A stretch of 41,961 bases of DNA from NCBI RefSeq assembly GCF_900243075.1, contig NZ_OEZH01000167.1, positions 1-41,961 on the forward strand, written 5' to 3'. The translations under genes and the position numbers were made by a program. Source of the DNA: Clostridioides difficile (GTDB taxonomy: Bacteria > Bacillota > Clostridia > Peptostreptococcales > Peptostreptococcaceae). Below are positions 33,331 to 41,925 of the stretch, piece after piece (position 1 is the first letter of the stretch; each line of letters starts with the position of its first letter). A model generated the notes under the pieces. It did no database searches. It was not told the DNA's origin and saw only the letters and a program-made list of their open reading frames with translations.

Positions 33331-34461
33331 TTGACTAAAATGAAATATGATAAAACAATATTAATCTTAACTGCTCAATTTGGTGCTGGACATATAAGTG
33401 CCGCAAAAGCAGTCAAAGAATGTATTATTGAAAAATATAGCAACTATAATGTTGTTATACAAAACTTTATAAATGCAAGTATTCCAATGATGAACAAACC
33501 TATGGTAAAACTTTATGAAAACAATACAAAATATACTCCTGGATTATATAATTACTATTATTACTTTAAGAAATCGTTTGATTCAAGACATGATTTCTCT
33601 CATAAATTATATACACCTAAACTTTCTGAGTATATTGCTGATATAAATCCAGATTTGATTATCTCTACATTTCCACTAGCTGCTGCTTGTGTAAATAATT
33701 TTAAGATAAAAAACCCTGATATAAACATACCTACACTTACAGTTATAACAGATGTTGTAGATAGTATGGAATGGGTCTTTGAAAATACAGATTTGTATTT
33801 CGTTCCTTCTCCAGAAATAAAAAATAGATTTTTTCAAAAGGGAATAAATCCAAACGCTATAAAGGTTACTGGAGTTCCTGTGGATAAGAGATTTCAAATT
33901 GAAAGTAAAGAACTCTGTAGTGATAAATATAGATTATTACTTCTAGGAGGAGGAAGAGGTCTATTTGATATAGATGAGGATTTTATACATTGGATAGATG
34001 AATTCATTGAAGAACATATTGATTCTATAGAAATTACAATAGTTACTGGTAAAAATAAAAAATTATATGATAACCTAACTCATAAAAAACCTCTAAAAAA
34101 TATAAAAGTACTTGGATTTGTAAATGACATGTATAACCTAATAAGAGAATGTGACCTAATGCTAACTAAGCCTGGAGGAGCAACTATATTTGAAGCCATT
34201 CAATCACAAACTCCAGTACTCGTAAAAATGCCAAAAGTTGGACAAGAGATTGAAAATGCTAAATTTATAATAGATAAGGGACTTGGACTGATTTATAGCG
34301 ACGACCTAGACCTGAAAAACATATTTTATAAGTTAATATCAAATGAGTTTGATTCTATAATAAACTTTATGAAGAAAAATTTAGCAGAATTTAAAACAGT
34401 CATTCATCCAGATAAAATTGCTGATTATATATCAGAATTAATAGATAATCACTACAATTAG
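33331..34461 (+). CDS. Diacylglycerol glycosyltransferase-like protein (UgtP/MGDG-synthase type)
   Basis: 376 residues starting with TTG after GTGGTGAT. The N-terminal half fits the MGDG-synthase/UgtP acceptor domain, with the glycine-rich AQFGAGHISAAKAVKE and later NPDLIISTFPLAAACVNNFK. The C-terminal half is a GT-B donor domain with LLLLGGGRGLFDIDED, then CDLMLTKPGGATIFEAIQSQ, the nucleotide-sugar binding loop of GT28 enzymes. Related enzymes transfer glucose from UDP-glucose to diacylglycerol to make glycolipids and lipoteichoic-acid anchors at the membrane. Whether glucose or galactose is used cannot be told. It is monocistronic and ends at a strong terminator. Confidence 0.85.
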   Translation: MTKMKYDKTILILTAQFGAGHISAAKAVKECIIEKYSNYNVVIQNFINASIPMMNKPMVKLYENNTKYTPGLYNYYYYFKKSFDSRHDFSHKLYTPKLSEYIADINPDLIISTFPLAAACVNNFKIKNPDINIPTLTVITDVVDSMEWVFENTDLYFVPSPEIKNRFFQKGINPNAIKVTGVPVDKRFQIESKELCSDKYRLLLLGGGRGLFDIDEDFIHWIDEFIEEHIDSIEITIVTGKNKKLYDNLTHKKPLKNIKVLGFVNDMYNLIRECDLMLTKPGGATIFEAIQSQTPVLVKMPKVGQEIENAKFIIDKGLGLIYSDDLDLKNIFYKLISNEFDSIINFMKKNLAEFKTVIHPDKIADYISELIDNHYN

Positions 34462-34497
34462 ATTACACTATTATAAAACTTCAACCATAAAACTAAG

Positions 34498-34564
34498 GGC
34501 AATCAAGTATGCTTTTACATTTGAGAACTTACTCATAGGACTTAATCATACTTGATTGCCTTTG
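34498..34564. terminator. Bidirectional terminator with a 14-bp perfect stem
   Basis: GGCAATCAAGTATG (34498-34511) pairs with CATACTTGATTGCC (34547-34560) around a 35-base loop. It is followed by TTTGTC, and lies between the convergent glycosyltransferase and glutamine synthetase genes. Confidence 0.8.
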
Positions 34565-34591
34565 TCATATTAAAATCACATTATTGTTACC

Positions 34592-36490
34592 TTAGTATAT
34601 ATTTTTCTTGTATTGCATATACAGTTGTTGTATTTCTTCCATGCTTCTCTTTAACTCTATTTGTAAATCTGAAGCAGTCTGATAATCTTTGTTTTCTACA
34701 GCTTCTCTTACCCTAGTAAATAACGATTCTCTAGTTAAAGTATCCTTCATAATATTGAACTTTAAATCTGATATTGAGTTCCAAACTACTTCATCAAGTG
34801 CATCCATATTTTCTTTTGTGTGTATCTTGACAATACTTCTTATCTTTTGAATTCCAGCTTCTATTATTCTAGTTTTTAATTTTTTTTGCCACTTATCTAT
34901 AGCTCCAATCTTAAATGATTCTATTATACTATCCGTAAATACATCGCCTTGTTTTAAAGATTTTAATTTTGAAGCATATATTTCTAAGTTTTTCATATTT
35001 TCATAAACTGTAGCTGGTGGAATTCCAAATCTTGCATTTCTTTCTTCTAAATTATAATGTTCAAATACATCATTTTCATCTCTATATGCTCTATCTTTTT
35101 CTAAGTAGAAACTTTCTTCGCCTACATCTTTAGATAATTCTTTTTCAAGTTCCTTTGTACTAAGTCCACTCTTAGCTGCTGCTTTTATACCATCCAACAT
35201 CGTTTGATAACACCCTGCTATTACTAAATACGTATTAGATAGAGGACTTGGTGACCTTAACTCAAATCTTACAGTTTTTGGATTTTTCATATCTCTTATT
35301 AATCCAACAAGTACTGACCTATTTCTTGATGGAATCTCATAACTATGACCTAGAGATGTAACTATACATACAGGTGCCTCAAATCCAGGAACTAATCTAT
35401 TAAATCCATCATTAGAAGCTGTTACAATTGGGTTTAATACTTCATAATTGTAAAGAAGTCCCATAAGAGCTCCATATCCCAATTCACTTAGATAGTCTTC
35501 TTTTAAATCTTTTGGAGCAAATAGGTTTTTTATACTTCCATCCTTTAGTTTTGCACTTACTCCTACATGTGTATGTCCACCACTTCCTGCAACTCCATGA
35601 ATTGGTTTTGCTTTAAATGTAACTTCTAGTCCATGTGATGTAAATACATCTTCTATAACATCTCTTACCAATAATTCATTATCTGCTGCTTGTAATGGTG
35701 TAGAAAACTTCCAAGAAACTTCTAATTGCTCCATAGCGTGGTTTGTCTTTCCATCTATGCTAATAGAACTTTGTATCCCTCCAACCTCTTTGTGAGCCAT
35801 TTCAGGGTTTACACCTAGTTTTTGAAGTATAATTAAACTTTGCTCTAAGCAAGTTCTTATAATACCATGAGTTCTTTTCCAATATTGCTCTTTTAAACTT
35901 TGTGATACATATAACTTCTCCAAGTCAGCTTTATCCTCAGGAGTATTAACCCAGAACTCAAGCTCTGTAGCTGCTGTCAACATTATTTCTTCTATATCAT
36001 CTACTGAATCTATTCCTATATTATTTATTACATGTGGGTATTCTCTAAATACCTCAAACATTGATTTTTTGAAATACTTATCTGCTTTTTGAAGTACTCC
36101 TCTAGAACATACTTTTTTATTATCATGTATTAAAAATGCAGGTATCTTTAAGGTTCCAACAGGCAGACCTACTTCTTCATCTATATATTCCATATTATAA
36201 TCTACATACCAATGACAACTTTTATCTGGCATTAAGTCTACTTTTGCATTATTCAATGTAGCTATATTATAAAGCTCAACACTTGAACCATCAGTCTGTA
36301 TAGCTGATTCTAAAAATTTATCTATATCTTCTAAAAATAATTCTACAGGAATCTTTTCATCTGTCGCATTTCCCCCTAAGTCAACCCCCATTAAGGAAAC
36401 AAATCTTATATTTTTATTACTTTTTAGGATTTCTCTTATTTCTTCATTAGTATGTTTATCTTTCTCTATTACGTATAATAGACTATCCAT
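34592..36490 (-). CDS. glnA: Glutamine synthetase with C-terminal extension
   Basis: 632 residues, longer than bacterial GSI (about 440-470) and shorter than GSIII (about 700). The beta-grasp N-domain is recognisable (RFVSLMGVDLGGNATDEKIP). The catalytic barrel shows AATELEFWV (first metal Glu), KEVGGIQSSISIDG, GSGGHTHVGVSAKLKDGS (ammonium/metal site), SNDGFNRLVPGFEAP and SRNRSVLVGLIRDMKNPKTV with the ATP/Glu-binding Arg. From about residue 480 an additional helical region follows, ending in a coiled coil (LQIELKRSMEEIQQLYMQYK). The enzyme makes glutamine from glutamate and ammonia in the cytoplasm. It is a single-gene unit with its own promoter. Assignment to the synthetase family is firm, activity inferred. 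Confidence 0.88.
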   Translation of the reverse strand: MDSLLYVIEKDKHTNEEIREILKSNKNIRFVSLMGVDLGGNATDEKIPVELFLEDIDKFLESAIQTDGSSVELYNIATLNNAKVDLMPDKSCHWYVDYNMEYIDEEVGLPVGTLKIPAFLIHDNKKVCSRGVLQKADKYFKKSMFEVFREYPHVINNIGIDSVDDIEEIMLTAATELEFWVNTPEDKADLEKLYVSQSLKEQYWKRTHGIIRTCLEQSLIILQKLGVNPEMAHKEVGGIQSSISIDGKTNHAMEQLEVSWKFSTPLQAADNELLVRDVIEDVFTSHGLEVTFKAKPIHGVAGSGGHTHVGVSAKLKDGSIKNLFAPKDLKEDYLSELGYGALMGLLYNYEVLNPIVTASNDGFNRLVPGFEAPVCIVTSLGHSYEIPSRNRSVLVGLIRDMKNPKTVRFELRSPSPLSNTYLVIAGCYQTMLDGIKAAAKSGLSTKELEKELSKDVGEESFYLEKDRAYRDENDVFEHYNLEERNARFGIPPATVYENMKNLEIYASKLKSLKQGDVFTDSIIESFKIGAIDKWQKKLKTRIIEAGIQKIRSIVKIHTKENMDALDEVVWNSISDLKFNIMKDTLTRESLFTRVREAVENKDYQTASDLQIELKRSMEEIQQLYMQYKKNIY

Positions 36491-36618
36491 TTTTTCACTC
36501 TCCCATAATTTTTATGTAAATTTTATTTTGTTAAATACAAGATAAAATTCATTTTTCCTTACATTCATGAATTTTTCTTGCAAAATATTCGTATTTTATT
36601 CGTGTTTTTATTTATATT

Positions 36619-36647
36619 ATTATATATCAAGTACAAAAAGTTCGCAA
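36619..36647 (-). promoter_or_regulatory. Promoter of the glutamine synthetase gene
   Basis: On the minus strand TTGCGA (36647-36642) and TATAAT (36624-36619) are exactly 17 bases apart. Confidence 0.65.
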
Positions 36648-36728
36648 TATTTTTTATTGGAAAAAATATTATACATACAATAGTTTAACATTTTTATAAA
36701 TATAGGGTATACTAAAATAAAAGTATTT

Positions 36729-36757
36729 TTGTTTAAAAATTTAATTTTACTTATAAT
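36729..36757 (+). promoter_or_regulatory. Promoter of the DEDDh exonuclease gene
   Basis: TTGTTT (36729-36734) and TATAAT (36752-36757) are exactly 17 bases apart, about 50 bases before the start codon. Confidence 0.6.
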
Positions 36758-36805
36758 ATAATCTATAATAACAGCAATAATAAAAAAATTTAGGAGATAA
36801 ACTTT

Positions 36806-37582
36806 ATGGAATACATAATTTTCGATTTGGAATTTAATCAAGGATTTGATAAAAAACTCAATAAGACTATATCTAATGAAAAGTGTCCTTTTGAAATTAT
36901 ACAAATAGGAGCAATTAAATTGGATTCTAAATTCAATATAATTGATACGTTTAATAGCTATGTGAAACCTACAATCTATAAAGAAATACATCCTTTTATT
37001 AGTCGTATGACTAATATTAAAAACTCTGATTTTAATGATTCACCTACTTTTCCTGAAGTTTACAACAATTTCATAAAATTTATATCATCACAAGACCCTA
37101 TATTATGTGTCTGGGGAGCAGGAGATTTAAAGGAATTATACAGGAATATTAATTACCATAAGCTATCATCAAGCTCCTTACCTAAATCTTATATTAATAT
37201 ACAACAACATGCATCTAAATATTTCAATAACCCAGCAGGAAAAAGCATTGGACTACAAAATGCTATTTCTATATTGGAACTTGATGAAAAAATGTCTTAT
37301 CACAATGCTTTAAATGATGCATATTATACTGCCAAAGTTTTTATTAAGATATACAATCCAAGTATAGTACCAGATATATATCTTTATACGAGTATCAAAC
37401 CTAAAACTATAAGATATTCTAATAAAAAAAGAGTTGATTATGATAAGTTATTTGATGAGTTTAGGAAAATTTTAAATCGTGAATTGACTAAAGACGAGAA
37501 AAAAATCATTAACTTAGCTTATAACATGGGGAAAACGAATCAATTTACATTAGAAGATACTAAACAAAGAAAAAACAAATAA
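36806..37582 (+). CDS. DEDDh-type 3'-5' exonuclease (KapD/ERI-like)
   Basis: 258 residues with AGGAG before the ATG. The DEDDh residues are visible: Asp and Glu in YIIFDLEFNQGF, the second Asp in the segment LCVWGAGDLKELYRN, and the final His and Asp in MSYHNALNDAYYTAKVFIKI. The loop HPFISRMTNIKNSDF, usual in ERI/KapD-type enzymes, lies between. The C-terminal 50 residues are a helical extension (KLFDEFRKILNRELTKDEKK). It should trim RNA or DNA 3' ends in the cytoplasm; the substrate is not evident. KapD in bacilli affects sporulation. The gene converges on the exonuclease III gene. Confidence 0.88.
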   Translation: MEYIIFDLEFNQGFDKKLNKTISNEKCPFEIIQIGAIKLDSKFNIIDTFNSYVKPTIYKEIHPFISRMTNIKNSDFNDSPTFPEVYNNFIKFISSQDPILCVWGAGDLKELYRNINYHKLSSSSLPKSYINIQQHASKYFNNPAGKSIGLQNAISILELDEKMSYHNALNDAYYTAKVFIKIYNPSIVPDIYLYTSIKPKTIRYSNKKRVDYDKLFDEFRKILNRELTKDEKKIINLAYNMGKTNQFTLEDTKQRKNK

Positions 37583-37592
37583 AGTTTACCTA

Positions 37593-37661
37593 GGTTAAAA
37601 ATAGGCATGTAGATAAAAAAACAGTTAACTTTAAATTTATATCTACAGCCCAATTTTTACC
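37593..37661. terminator. Bidirectional imperfect hairpin terminator
   Basis: GGTTAAAAATAGGCATGTAG (37593 onward, continuing ATA) pairs with TATCTACAGCCCAATTTTTA (37640 onward, continuing CC) with a few bulges. It lies between two convergent exonuclease genes; the A7 run inside the loop gives a T-tract on the minus strand. Confidence 0.65.
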
Positions 37662-37672
37662 CTGATTAATCT

Positions 37673-38425
37673 TTATTTTATCTCTAATTCAACTGGACAA
37701 TGGTCTGAACCCAATACTTCAGTGTGTATATCTGCACTTACCAATCTATCTTCTAGCTTTTTAGATGCACAAAAATAATCTATTCTCCACCCTGCATTAT
37801 TTTTTCTTGCATTAAATCTATATGACCACCAACTATAGACACCTTCTTTGTCTGGATTAAAATATCTATAAGTATCTATAAATCCACTATCTAATAATTT
37901 AGAAAATTTCTCTCTTTCTTCTTTAGTAAAACCTGCATTTTTCATATTATTTTTAGGATTTTTTAAATCTATTTCTGTATGTGCAACATTCATATCTCCA
38001 CACACAATTACAGGCTTATGATTATCTAATTCGATTAAATAGTCTATAAAGTCATCTTCCCATCTAGTTCTATATTCTAGTCTCTTTAACTCAGATTGAG
38101 AATTTGGTGTATATACTGTAACAAAGTAAAAATCTTCAAACTCTAGAGTTATGACTCTACCTTCTTTATCATGTTCTTCTATATTTATTCCATACATTGC
38201 TTTTAAAGGCTCTTGTTTTGTAAATATAGCAGTACCTGAATAACCTTTTCTCTCAGCATAATTCCAGTATTGAAAATAGCCTGGTAAATCTAACTCTATT
38301 TGCCCTTCTTGTAATTTAGTTTCTTGTAAACAAAATATATCTGCATCTACTTCTTTGAAAAAGTCTAAAAATCCTTTCCCAACACAAGCTCTTATTCCAT
38401 TAACATTCCATGATATAAATTTCAT
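37673..38425 (-). CDS. Exodeoxyribonuclease III (AP endonuclease)
   Basis: 250 residues from the ATG at 38425, where MKFISWNVNGIRACVGKGFL begins and GAGGAG lies eight bases upstream; an ATG at 38440 adds five residues inside the ribosome site. All family motifs are present: the LQETKL metal Glu, YTPNSQ, GDMNVAHTEIDLKNPK (catalytic Asp and Asn), WRIDYFCAS, and the final SDHCPVELEI with the catalytic Asp-His. It incises abasic sites and removes 3' blocking groups in base excision repair. Length is typical for the ExoA/XthA class. Confidence 0.95.
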   Translation of the reverse strand: MKFISWNVNGIRACVGKGFLDFFKEVDADIFCLQETKLQEGQIELDLPGYFQYWNYAERKGYSGTAIFTKQEPLKAMYGINIEEHDKEGRVITLEFEDFYFVTVYTPNSQSELKRLEYRTRWEDDFIDYLIELDNHKPVIVCGDMNVAHTEIDLKNPKNNMKNAGFTKEEREKFSKLLDSGFIDTYRYFNPDKEGVYSWWSYRFNARKNNAGWRIDYFCASKKLEDRLVSADIHTEVLGSDHCPVELEIK

Positions 38426-38552
38426 ACTTATACTCCTCATCTAAACAGTAAATTTTTCATTTGTTTTTATTTTAACAATACTATACTATAATTTTATCTA
38501 AAAATTACTATTTCCTTAATACATTTTACTTAATACCTTAAAAATATATGTT

Positions 38553-39503
38553 TTAATCAATTTTTAATTTTTTTGTTAACTCTTCAGGGTTCATCGAAGA
38601 AACATACATGTTTGTTCCCAGCTCAAATCCTCCAAAATTATATTTTCTTGGGATTATGTGCATATGAACATTAAAATACGATTTTGTTTCAATCTTTGTT
38701 GGATGAGTGTGAATACATAAGTTAAATGGCATATATCCATTGATATTGTACAACTTCTTAAATAATTTTTCAAATATTGTAGAAAGTTCCTTTATATTAT
38801 TATCACTTAACTCATCAAACTTTATCTTATCTTTAAATATTATTCTTACTTCTCCACTATACTTAGTTGCATACGGTATAAGTACCAAAAAAGCTTCTCC
38901 ATTATAAACAACTCTTCTATTTAAATTTATTTCATTTTCTATTAAATCATCATATAAAGAGCTTTTATTGCTATCATAATACTCTTTTGAAACTAGCAAC
39001 TCATTTGTAATTTCAGGAGGGATAAAAGACATAGACAGTATTTGAGCATGTGGATGCATCAAAGATGCCCCTGCTTTTCTCAAGAAATTTTTAAAGATAC
39101 TAACATATTCTACATTGTCATCTTTCGACAAATCTCTAAATCTGTTTCTATACATAAAAAAAACATCTTCAAATTCTTTTTGACTCATGTTATAAAAACT
39201 ACGATTGTGTTTATCGCTCTCTATCATTACTTCATGAATACCATATACATCTTTTGCCATATCATCAATTATAGGAAATTTATTGTAGACAGATTTTACA
39301 AGCCATCCTTCTTTACCTTCTATTTCAAATAATGTATCAGTTGCATAAGCTTCATTTCCTTTACAAAATGGACACTCTTCATCGTATTCCTTAGTTTCTT
39401 CATCTTCATTTGGTATGTCTGCTGTATCTAAAGGTCTTTTTAACCTATCAGTAGCAAATATAACAACATCATTGGTAATTGGATCTATTCTTAATTCTTT
39501 CAT
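38553..39503 (-). CDS. galT: Galactose-1-phosphate uridylyltransferase-like protein (GalT)
   Basis: 316 residues from the ATG at 39503, preceded by AGAGGTG. It shows the GalT half-barrels: KELRIDPITNDVVIFATDRL, a CPFCKGNE zinc-type motif near residue 48, the active-site SLMHPHAQILSMSFIPPE with the His that carries the UMP intermediate, and later HTHPTKIETKSYFNVHMHII with a second His cluster. It exchanges UDP between glucose- and galactose-1-phosphate, feeding UDP-sugars. No galK or galE is next to it, so ADP-glucose or another sugar phosphate could be the substrate in vivo. Confidence 0.88.
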   Translation of the reverse strand: MKELRIDPITNDVVIFATDRLKRPLDTADIPNEDEETKEYDEECPFCKGNEAYATDTLFEIEGKEGWLVKSVYNKFPIIDDMAKDVYGIHEVMIESDKHNRSFYNMSQKEFEDVFFMYRNRFRDLSKDDNVEYVSIFKNFLRKAGASLMHPHAQILSMSFIPPEITNELLVSKEYYDSNKSSLYDDLIENEINLNRRVVYNGEAFLVLIPYATKYSGEVRIIFKDKIKFDELSDNNIKELSTIFEKLFKKLYNINGYMPFNLCIHTHPTKIETKSYFNVHMHIIPRKYNFGGFELGTNMYVSSMNPEELTKKLKID

Positions 39504-39886
39504 AATTAACACCTCTTAGTTAATAGCCTTTAATATAATTATATGATATTTATCGTATCTGTTAAATAAGTTTATAATATTTTTTATAATTTTACACATT
39601 TATTATTATATATTTTTGTCTACAGTTGAAAGATTATAACTAAAAATTACTATCAATATATCAGAATATTATCTTACCATAAATTAATTTGTGAATACAT
39701 AATTTATTGGCATAAACATAGCATTTTACTAGAACTTGTTAAAAGTTTATTTTAAAACTATATTAATTTTTTTTGATGATTTTTACCCATAAGTATGTTA
39801 TTATTATCTTGTAAAGATGTCTTGTATTCAAACATACAATTTACATAATACAATATACGTATTTAAATTAAATAGGGGGTATTAAA
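39504..39886. other. Intergenic control region of galT and the aminotransferase gene
   Basis: About 380 AT-rich bases without a gene. TGTAT and ATACA arms around CAAAC near 39830 form a small inverted repeat in front of the aminotransferase gene. No promoter of standard spacing stands out on the plus strand, although AGGGGG lies before the start codon at 39887. Confidence 0.4.
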
Positions 39887-41083
39887 ATGAATTATTCAAA
39901 CAGAGTTAGTGCAATGCAAGCCTCTCCAATCAGAAAACTTGTTCCATTTGCACAAGCAGCAAAAGATAAAGGAATCAAAGTATATCACTTAAACATCGGA
40001 CAACCAGATATAAAAACTCCTAAAGGTTTTTTTGATGCTGTTAAAAACTTTGATAGCGAAGTCTTAGAATATGCTACATCAGAAGGTATTCCAGAATTAT
40101 TAGAAGCACTTCAAAATTACTATAAAACTTATGATATGAATTTTGAAAAAGATGAGTTACTAGTAACTAATGGTGGTAGTGAAGCTTTACTTTTCACTAT
40201 GATGGCAGTTTGTGACCCAGGAGATAATCTATTAGTTCCAGAACCATTCTATACTAACTACAATGGATTTGGTCAATCTGTAAACGTAGAAGTTAATGCT
40301 GTTACAACAAAAGCAGAAAACGGTTTCCATCTTCCATCTAAAGAAGAAATCTTGTCTAAAGTAGATGATAAAACTAAAGCTATAATTCTTTCTAATCCAG
40401 GAAACCCAACTGGTGCAATTTATACAAAAGAAGAACTTAATATCTTAGCTGAAATAGCTAAAGAAAAAGATTTATGGATAATAGCAGACGAAGTTTATAG
40501 AGAGTTTGTCTATGATGGACTTGAATATACAAGCTGTGGTAACTTAGAGGGTGTACAGGATAGAGTTATAATAATAGACAGTGTTTCTAAGAGATACAGT
40601 GCTTGTGGTGCTAGAATTGGTTCTATCGCTTGTAAAAATAAAGGTCTTATCGCTCAAATACTTAAATTATGCCAAGGAAGACTTTGTGTTCCTACATTAG
40701 AGCAAATAGGAGCTGTTGAATTATATAAAACTCCTGTTTCTTACTTCAAAGAAGTTAATGAAGAATACAAAAAAAGAAGAGATGTATTATACAATGAATT
40801 AATGAAGGTTGAAGGTGTTATATGTAAAAAACCAACTGGTGCTTTCTATATAGTTGCTAAATTACCAGTTGAAAATGCAGAAGATTTCACAATCTGGATG
40901 TTAAAAGAATTCAACAAAGACAATGAAACAGTTATGGTTTGCCCTGCTGAAGGATTCTATGCTACTCCAGGTTTAGGACGTGATGAAATAAGATTAGCTT
41001 ACATCCTAAATGAAAAAGACCTTCATAGAGCTGCTACATTATTAAAAGAAGGTTTAGAGCAATATGTAGCTTTACAAAAATAA
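39887..41083 (+). CDS. Class I PLP-dependent aminotransferase (aspartate aminotransferase-like)
   Basis: 398 residues, the usual length. The fold-type I signature is complete: an N-terminal IRKLVPFAQAAKDKGIKVYH, cofactor loop TNGGSEALLFTMMAVCDPGD, the ILSNPGNPTGAIYTKEELN asparagine, ADEVYREFVYDG with the pyridine-binding Asp, and Lys in SVSKRYSACGARIGSI forming the Schiff base. A C-terminal Arg in AEGFYATPGLGRDEIRLAYI binds the substrate carboxylate. It transfers amino groups between amino acids and 2-oxoacids in the cytoplasm. Aspartate is the likely donor but an aromatic or other specificity is possible. It ends at a strong terminator shared with the MarR gene. Confidence 0.92.
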   Translation: MNYSNRVSAMQASPIRKLVPFAQAAKDKGIKVYHLNIGQPDIKTPKGFFDAVKNFDSEVLEYATSEGIPELLEALQNYYKTYDMNFEKDELLVTNGGSEALLFTMMAVCDPGDNLLVPEPFYTNYNGFGQSVNVEVNAVTTKAENGFHLPSKEEILSKVDDKTKAIILSNPGNPTGAIYTKEELNILAEIAKEKDLWIIADEVYREFVYDGLEYTSCGNLEGVQDRVIIIDSVSKRYSACGARIGSIACKNKGLIAQILKLCQGRLCVPTLEQIGAVELYKTPVSYFKEVNEEYKKRRDVLYNELMKVEGVICKKPTGAFYIVAKLPVENAEDFTIWMLKEFNKDNETVMVCPAEGFYATPGLGRDEIRLAYILNEKDLHRAATLLKEGLEQYVALQK

Positions 41084-41119
41084 TTTTTTAAAATTAATTT
41101 ATATAAATTTAACGATATA

Positions 41120-41164
41120 AAATATTCCCATTTCAACTAATATTTGAAATGGGAATATTTTTTC
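41120..41164. terminator. Bidirectional terminator
   Basis: AAATATTCCCATTTCAA (41120-41136) pairs perfectly with TTGAAATGGGAATATTT (41144-41160), followed by TTTT. It lies between two converging genes. Confidence 0.92.
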
Positions 41165-41616
41165 TATCTAAATTCTTCTTTATTCAATATATATTGAAGA
41201 GTATTTATCGCCTCTAGATATTTTCTTCTGTCTTCTTCTGTCAATTTAGAAAGCTTTTCTCCTAGACCATCACTCAACTTATCCATAAAATCAGATGCTA
41301 TCTTGTCCCCTTCTTCAGTAATGTCAATTAGATATTTTCTCCTATCAACTAAATCCCTTTTTCTTGTTACATACTTCTTATCAGTTAAATCATCAACCAT
41401 ACTAGTTAAACTGCCTTTTTCTATATTTAACTTAGAGCATAAATCAGTCATACTTATTACTCCATAATTTTTTATGAATACTAATGCTCTTAATTGTGTT
41501 TTATTTACATTATAGTCTGGTGCAAATTTTTTTAGGTCTTCTAAGTATAGGCTAGAATAAATCTTAGGAAATGTTTTTACTAGAAAACTTATGGTATCTT
41601 TTACTACATAGTTCAT
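41164..41616 (-). CDS. MarR-family transcriptional regulator
   Basis: 150 residues with GAGGTGAT before the ATG. It has the MarR winged helix (about residues 30-120): NKTQLRALVFIKNYGVISMT, DLCSKLNIEKGSLTSMVDDL, then the wing KKYVTRKRDLVDRRKYLIDI with the Asp-Arg-Arg signature and the helix TEEGDKIASDFMDKL. N- and C-terminal helices form the dimer interface. MarR proteins sense small phenolic ligands or oxidants. No divergent target gene lies inside the window; the gene beyond the right edge is a candidate. Confidence 0.93.
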   Translation of the reverse strand: MNYVVKDTISFLVKTFPKIYSSLYLEDLKKFAPDYNVNKTQLRALVFIKNYGVISMTDLCSKLNIEKGSLTSMVDDLTDKKYVTRKRDLVDRRKYLIDITEEGDKIASDFMDKLSDGLGEKLSKLTEEDRRKYLEAINTLQYILNKEEFR

Positions 41617-41813
41617 ACAATCACCTCGGTTGTTTTAAATTTGTTAATTTATCTAAATAACTTTATTTCAGTTTACATTAAAAATATTGCAAGTACAATA
41701 GTTTTTACCGAATGTTTAAATTTAATTAGTAATCTTATCATTTTTCTTATTTTTATTTATATTATCCATATTAAATACTATTTATATAGCTATTTTATTG
41801 AATTCATGGTATA

Positions 41814-41925
41814 GTAAGTAAGGAAGAACTCTTCACAGCGGTGAAGAGCAGACGCTAGCCCATTAAAATGGGGCTGTCGCATTAGCAAATTAAATTTGTT
41901 CTGTGAGAGCTCTTTTTTACTTACC
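41814..41925 (+). ncRNA. Candidate structured RNA or leader element of unknown class
   Basis: GTAAGTAA (41814-41821) can pair with TTACTTAC (41917-41924), closing a domain that contains three hairpins: CTCTTCAC/GTGAAGAG (41829-41848, loop AGCG), AGCCCAT/ATGGGGCT (41857-41875) and CAAATT/ATTTG (41886-41898). CTCTTCACAG can instead pair with CTGTGAGAG (41901-41909), competing with the first hairpin. A TTTTTT run follows (41913-41918). It is far more GC-rich than its flanks. I do not recognise the class; the strand is inferred from the position of the U-run. The 200 bases before it (41617-41813) hold no gene I can see. Confidence 0.5.

Larger units (their letters stand above)
36491..36805. other. 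Divergent promoter region between glnA and the exonuclease gene
   Basis: No gene is visible. It holds two divergent promoters (36619-36647 minus strand, 36729-36757 plus strand). The glnA transcript would have a leader of about 120 bases in which I find no recognisable riboswitch. Confidence 0.6.

Noticed and set aside
33676-33897. Minus-strand ORF inside the glycosyltransferase gene
   Set aside because: It lies fully antisense to a well-supported gene and shows no family features.
36491-36618. Riboswitch (for example glutamine type) in the glnA leader
   Set aside because: The roughly 120-base leader is AT-rich and lacks the GC stems expected of an aptamer.
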